From: CAYLXX01 sp964387955
GTDB lineage: Bacteria > Patescibacteriota > Microgenomatia > UBA1406 > GWC2-37-13
DNA: 27,693 nt
NCBI GenBank assembly: GCA_964387955.1
Contig: CAYLXX010000012.1
Location: 1 to 27,693 of the forward strand
Direction of reading: 5' to 3'
In this document: positions 24,169 to 27,693 of the stretch, in pieces
Layout of the letters: every line of letters starts with the position of its first letter
Position numbering within the stretch: the stretch's first letter is position 1
Notes under the pieces: generated by a model
What the model saw: the letters and a program-made list of their open reading frames with translations, nothing else
Databases searched by the model: none
Told to the model about the DNA's origin: nothing
Translations under genes and position numbers: made by a program

Positions 24169-25038
24169 ATGAAAACTCAAACATACGATCGACTCGCGGC
24201 TATGGGCATTACTTTGTCGCTTTTTATAGGCATTTTTATAGCCAAGGACCGATTTAATTTTTTATCTTACACAAGCAACCCCATGCTTTCAGCTATCAAG
24301 GCAAATAATGTGCAAGAAATTGGCATAGACGATGGCAAACAGACCTCTCAACTTATACAAATAAAGAGTGTCTGGTACGTGAAAAAAGACAATCAGCTTT
24401 ACAAAGCCGATCAAGATCGCATTAATACTCTGCTCGAAAGTATCGCTACCATGAAAAAAAATGAGGTTGTTTCGATACCTAAATCAGATCAAGAAAAATA
24501 TGGCATTGGAACACATAAAATCACGGTTGTTTCATCTAACAATACCTTTTCACTGTATATCGGAAACAGCACTAATTTATCTCGCAACTACGTAAGGATT
24601 GACGAAGAAAATAAAGTATTTCTTGCAGAAGGTTTTAGCGATGTATTTGCCCCTGAAGATTATCGAGATATGTCGATTGGGATAGTCAATGACGAATCAC
24701 GAGTGGACAACATTACCTTTAAAGGCGAAGAAACTACAAAGTTGACGTTCAATGACAATGATTGGTTTATTAACGATAAAAAATTAGGCAAAGAGCGTGT
24801 TAGTTTTTTTATTAATGATTTAAAAACACTCAAGGCCGACGATATCGTAATTAATCCAGAAAATCTTTCCTCACCCGAGTTTACTATTCAAGTAATGGAA
24901 GATGACCAAATCAAAGAAGCGAAATTTTATAATCTAGGCGATTATTATTTAGTAAAAATTGCCGATAATAATCTCTATCGAATTAGTAAAGCAAATATTG
25001 ATCCCCTTAAAAAAACAGAGTCCGAATTCTTGCAGTAA
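24169..25038 (+). CDS. DUF4340-type membrane-anchored protein
   Basis: The product is 289 residues. One N-terminal membrane segment (about 10-26) is followed by two repeats of a beta-rich domain. The blocks VWYVKKDNQLYKADQDRINTLLESIATM, YGIGTHKITVV, LYIGNSTNLSRNYVRI and APEDYRDMSIG follow the DUF4340 layout, and a second, weaker copy starts near residue 185. In other bacteria DUF4340 proteins often accompany GldG/ABC-type gliding or export genes, but none is seen here. The molecular role is unknown. The gene ends one base from the convergent pseudophosphatase gene. Confidence 0.75.
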   Translation: MKTQTYDRLAAMGITLSLFIGIFIAKDRFNFLSYTSNPMLSAIKANNVQEIGIDDGKQTSQLIQIKSVWYVKKDNQLYKADQDRINTLLESIATMKKNEVVSIPKSDQEKYGIGTHKITVVSSNNTFSLYIGNSTNLSRNYVRIDEENKVFLAEGFSDVFAPEDYRDMSIGIVNDESRVDNITFKGEETTKLTFNDNDWFINDKKLGKERVSFFINDLKTLKADDIVINPENLSSPEFTIQVMEDDQIKEAKFYNLGDYYLVKIADNNLYRISKANIDPLKKTESEFLQ

Positions 25039-25039
25039 T

Positions 25040-26821
25040 TTATTTGACCGATATTGTATAGATTTTGGAGCCGGTAAGAACATAAGCATTATCACCGGAG
25101 ACTACGAAATCATTGGCTTTTGAGAAAATATCAGATTTTATTTGTCTCTCATAGGTACCGTTTTTGTCTAAAACATACAAAACACTCTTATTTTTATCCC
25201 AGGCATAGACATTATCCAGATCTTCTGCAGTAAATACTTTGACTATATTCACTCCTTCTTCGGGAAAAGAAGTCTTAAAAGTATCTGTCGCGCCAGATGT
25301 AAATTTGAGTATGCCGTCGGAGAAGCCAACATACACAGATGAATCAATCGCCATGGAATTACTTTGTTTAAAGTCCACCGATTGACCTCGTAGATAGGAA
25401 ACTTTTGTGCCAAAACCGCTGTCGGTTGTCGGGTACTTATAAATATCACTTTTTCCTGAGTCAAGAAGATACATATTACCGCCGTACATATTCAATGCTT
25501 GAATAGTACCCCAATCGCTATCTACATCGATAACTTTTTTAGTTTTACTATCTACATCTATGCTATGAACGCCTGATTGTGGAATATAAACATATATCAA
25601 ATCATTATTCTTGCCCACGAGCGTTGCTTGTTTAATACCCGACGCAGTTCTACTGTCCAAAGATTTTTGAGATAAGGATAAAACGTAAACAACGCCGCGT
25701 TTTTTATCGAGAATTAAAGCGTCGTCGCCGTCGAGAAATATTTTATCGCCGCGCGCATTTTTATCGTCAACTGTTAAATCAAAAAATTCCGCGTAGCTTT
25801 TTTCTTCTTTTTTGGTCACTTTTTGCTCTTCGGCTTTAATTTTAGATTCAAGATCGCTGACTTCTTTAAATGTACGGTTACCAATGGCTTTTTTAAGTTG
25901 GGTGAGTTCATCACGCGCTTGGGTAATAAGTATAACTGCGCTTTGCGAATTGAGTCCGGCTACATCATCGGCTTGTGAAAGTTTATGATCGATAATTTCC
26001 TGTGAAGCCTGAATTTTTTTGATAAGCTCTGACTCATTTCTTCGCTGGACTCCAAGAATAACACTCCAAATTAGAATGCCAACAATAATGATAAGAAAAA
26101 TGATGGTAAAAATTCTTCTCAAAGGAGAATCCTTAGCTCGATTTTGAAGTAATTGAATTTGATTTTTAATACCGGAGAAAAAAGAAGGTGATTTTACTTG
26201 GGGCGCAGGTGGCGATTCTGCTTTTTGTACTACTGCAGTCGGCGTCGCCACCTGCGCCGCCTGCTCGCGCTCAGTAAACAAAAGAAATAAGGCCACGGTC
26301 CCCTCACTCTCTTGATTTTCAAGTCTTGTAGTCAACTCCTCGACATTTTTTTCTAGATTATCAGCAGTAAAAATATTTTTGAATTGTTTTTCTGAACCAA
26401 CAAGCTGTGTAAAACGCGAAGTCGTCAGAATAAAAAAATCACTTTTTTTCACATGACCCGAAGCACTGTTATCTTTTTCAATAATCCGAGCAAACTCTCC
26501 TTCACGATTAAGGAAAATTTGTCCGGCGCCCGCTGTTTTGAGATAAATCATATCCTCTTTTCTGTAAATGGCAGCGAGCGAAAAATTAGCAGGCAAATTA
26601 TGATGCTTGATTGCATCTGTAATAAGAAGTTCGAAGGCGTATAAATTTTCGAGAGATTTTTTGCTTCTTTCTTTCAAGTCTGCAGCTAAAGCTTTGCCTT
26701 GTTCTTTAGTGAAACCTTCTTCAATTTCAACGATACAATAAAAAATATCTTCTGCAATAAAATCTGCATATCCTTTCTCGCTCTCTCGGCCTAAGTACAG
26801 AGAAAATTGGCATGGTATCAT
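25040..26821 (-). CDS. PP2C-like pseudophosphatase with membrane helix, coiled coil and external propeller
   Basis: The product is 593 residues in four parts. Residues 1-185 resemble a PPM/PP2C fold (YLKTAGAGQIFLNREGEF like the GDSRxYL block; SDFFILTTSRFTQLV like the LLCSDGLxD block). A Pro/Ala-rich linker follows, then one membrane helix (about 237-257). A charged coiled coil (about 260-345) leads to a beta-propeller-like domain (about 350-593) with repeats such as DLIYVYIPQSGVHSIDVD and NMYLLDSGKSDIYKY. The metal-binding Asp residues of PP2C (DGMGG and SDG motifs, GDSR) are not present, so catalysis is unlikely. The layout suggests signal transfer between an outer sensor and an inner binding domain. 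It is the last gene of a three-gene operon. Confidence 0.75.
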   Translation of the reverse strand: MIPCQFSLYLGRESEKGYADFIAEDIFYCIVEIEEGFTKEQGKALAADLKERSKKSLENLYAFELLITDAIKHHNLPANFSLAAIYRKEDMIYLKTAGAGQIFLNREGEFARIIEKDNSASGHVKKSDFFILTTSRFTQLVGSEKQFKNIFTADNLEKNVEELTTRLENQESEGTVALFLLFTEREQAAQVATPTAVVQKAESPPAPQVKSPSFFSGIKNQIQLLQNRAKDSPLRRIFTIIFLIIIVGILIWSVILGVQRRNESELIKKIQASQEIIDHKLSQADDVAGLNSQSAVILITQARDELTQLKKAIGNRTFKEVSDLESKIKAEEQKVTKKEEKSYAEFFDLTVDDKNARGDKIFLDGDDALILDKKRGVVYVLSLSQKSLDSRTASGIKQATLVGKNNDLIYVYIPQSGVHSIDVDSKTKKVIDVDSDWGTIQALNMYGGNMYLLDSGKSDIYKYPTTDSGFGTKVSYLRGQSVDFKQSNSMAIDSSVYVGFSDGILKFTSGATDTFKTSFPEEGVNIVKVFTAEDLDNVYAWDKNKSVLYVLDKNGTYERQIKSDIFSKANDFVVSGDNAYVLTGSKIYTISVK

Positions 26822-26824
26822 GAA

Positions 26825-27064
26825 TTAAATTAGAAAAATTGCCAATAATAGAAGCAATACACCTACAAGTATTTGTATAAAAGAAATTAATCCAAATAAA
26901 CCCGACCTATTTACTCGTAACGTATTATTCATGACTTGCGTTTGTTTACCAAGGATAATTGCGTAAATAAGATACATAAGCGAAAAAAGTATCGCAAACG
27001 TTTTAAAAAAAATATCAAAAAAACTTCGTCCCGAAAAACTACTAAATAGAGTTATAAAATCCAT
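26825..27064 (-). CDS. Small two-helix membrane protein
   Basis: The product is 79 residues with two membrane segments (about 18-38 and 57-79), joined by a polar loop reading GKQTQVMNNTLRVNRSG. Size and topology recall small two-helix membrane proteins common in Microgenomates (DUF5657-like), but I cannot confirm the family. It lies 1 base after the bPH2 gene and 3 bases before the pseudophosphatase gene, so all three are one operon. Confidence 0.7.
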   Translation of the reverse strand: MDFITLFSSFSGRSFFDIFFKTFAILFSLMYLIYAIILGKQTQVMNNTLRVNRSGLFGLISFIQILVGVLLLLLAIFLI

Positions 27065-27065
27065 A

Positions 27066-27605
27066 TTATGTCATCAGGTCATTAATAACTTCTACCACTC
27101 GCGATGGAAATGGCACATTGAGAAACTCAATATTTTCCTCTGTTCCTGCAGTTTGAATAAAGATATTGCCGTAATTAAATAAAGACTTGAAATATCCGCC
27201 TGTCTTAGCTGTCACATCTTCAATTTTATCTGCCCGTGTCGCTGTTACTTCTTTGTACAAAACGCTACTGAAATCTATATCGATAATGCGCTCATTGGTG
27301 ATGAGTCCAACATTGAAATACCATGACAAAAAATTAAACCAAATATAACTTAAAATAAGAGCGATGATAAATACATTAAAAAAAATTATTTGCCCGACTA
27401 TCAAAAAAATCGGCAAGAAAAAATTAAGTACGATAAGTATAAGTAACATAAAAATACTGTTGAGAACCCACGAGAGCTGAGTCACAGGATGAGCCCGAAG
27501 AAGCAGTATGATAAATTCCCCATCAGACTGCCCTTCAAAGGTCGCTCTAGGGTGGTTGATAAAGGCACTCATGGCCTCGGATTTCTCAGGAGCTGGGTCT
27601 GCCAT
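27066..27605 (-). CDS. bPH2-domain membrane protein (YdbS-like)
   Basis: The product is 179 residues. The N-terminal 45 residues are polar (HPRATFEGQSDGEFIILLLR), then two close membrane segments (about 48-70 and 73-95). A C-terminal PH-like domain (about 98-175) reads WYFNVGLITNERIIDIDF, then ATRADKIEDVTAKTGGYF and NYGNIFIQTAG, a typical bacterial PH domain pattern (LTNERIi...i.D........g...yG.i.i.tag). It is the first gene of an operon with a two-helix protein and the pseudophosphatase. The start at 27605 has TATAAT ending 9 bases upstream; an in-frame ATG at 27572 is an alternative. Confidence 0.85.
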   Translation of the reverse strand: MADPAPEKSEAMSAFINHPRATFEGQSDGEFIILLLRAHPVTQLSWVLNSIFMLLILIVLNFFLPIFLIVGQIIFFNVFIIALILSYIWFNFLSWYFNVGLITNERIIDIDFSSVLYKEVTATRADKIEDVTAKTGGYFKSLFNYGNIFIQTAGTEENIEFLNVPFPSRVVEVINDLMT

Positions 27606-27633
27606 TGCAGTTTAATTATACATGTTTTATAAT
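27605..27633 (+). promoter_or_regulatory. Promoter of the 5S rRNA gene, back-to-back with the bPH2 promoter
   Basis: TTGCAG (27605-27610), 17 bases, TATAAT (27628-27633); the start is expected near 27640. On the minus strand TATAAT (27620-27615) serves the bPH2 gene at 27605. Confidence 0.6.
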
Positions 27634-27638
27634 AGGGA

Positions 27639-27693
27639 TGCCTTGGTTACTTGAGCGACTTGGCCCCACCCTTTTCCATCCCGAACAAGGAAG
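27639..27693 (+). rRNA. rrf: 5S ribosomal RNA, 5' part, cut by the window edge
   Basis: TGCCTTGGTTACTTGAGCGA lines up with the 5' end of bacterial 5S rRNA, and CCATCCCGAACAAGGAAG (27676-27693) is the strongly conserved loop C/helix III segment at the expected distance (CCGAAC about 42 bases from the 5' end). CCTT and AAGG form helix III. The 3' half lies outside the window. The 5' end is estimated to within 2-3 bases. No 23S rRNA gene precedes it; the neighbour upstream is a protein gene on the other strand. Confidence 0.88.

Noticed and set aside
1..27693. CRISPR array, insertion sequence or prophage
   Set aside because: I saw no regularly spaced repeats, transposase, integrase, terminal inverted repeats or phage structural genes on either strand.

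Overview
The window looks like a compact, moderately AT-rich genome from the candidate phyla radiation (Patescibacteria), most likely Microgenomates-like. This rests on families and layout rather than on any database match: three short pilins of the CPR type IV secretion kind, a VirB6/TrbL-like polytopic protein, a DUF2298 'YYY' membrane protein, DUF4340 and bPH2 membrane proteins, an archaeal-type ATP-dependent DNA ligase, and very tight gene packing. UGA acts as an ordinary stop codon (for example at the ends of the Fic gene and the first tandem glycosyltransferase), which argues against the recoded Gracilibacteria and Absconditabacteria.

Layout. Positions 1-5156 (+) hold an envelope or secretion cluster: the end of a CHAP-like amidase, a small anchored protein, a secreted glucosaminidase-like wall hydrolase, another anchored protein, and a VirB6/TrbL-like polytopic protein. 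Positions 5180-10282 (-) hold a secreted pilin-domain protein and an unrecognised 1319-residue protein behind a strong promoter. Positions 10355-14157 (-) are the translation and membrane-insertion cluster valS-rpmH-yidC-khpB plus a small overlapping membrane ORF; rnpA is absent from its usual place. Positions 14177-16366 (+) encode a DUF2298 membrane protein. The 427-base gap 16367-16793 holds an unlisted 43-residue basic protein gene with its own promoter and terminator, and on the other strand a candidate small RNA. Positions 16794-19759 hold an EEP-fold phosphoesterase and three family 2 glycosyltransferases. Positions 19743-22572 (-) are a Fic protein tightly coupled to an ATP-dependent DNA ligase. 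Positions 22666-23333 (+) are two more pilins. Then come a GHMP/mevalonate-kinase-like protein lacking its catalytic motifs (-), a DUF4340 protein (+), a three-gene operon with a PP2C-like pseudophosphatase fused to an external propeller (-), and the start of a 5S rRNA gene (+) at the right edge.

How it fits together. The wall hydrolases, polytopic channel protein and pilins are what one expects of a trans-envelope secretion or pilus apparatus in a cell with a single membrane. The large 1319-residue protein between them is the best candidate for an undescribed cytosolic component.

The most pervasive signal is in the promoters. At about ten starts, on both strands, a -10-like hexamer sits 6-10 bases before the start codon, often with a -35 element 17-18 bases further up, and almost no start has a Shine-Dalgarno sequence. 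This implies widespread leaderless mRNA. Several divergent pairs have only 18-19 bases between start codons.
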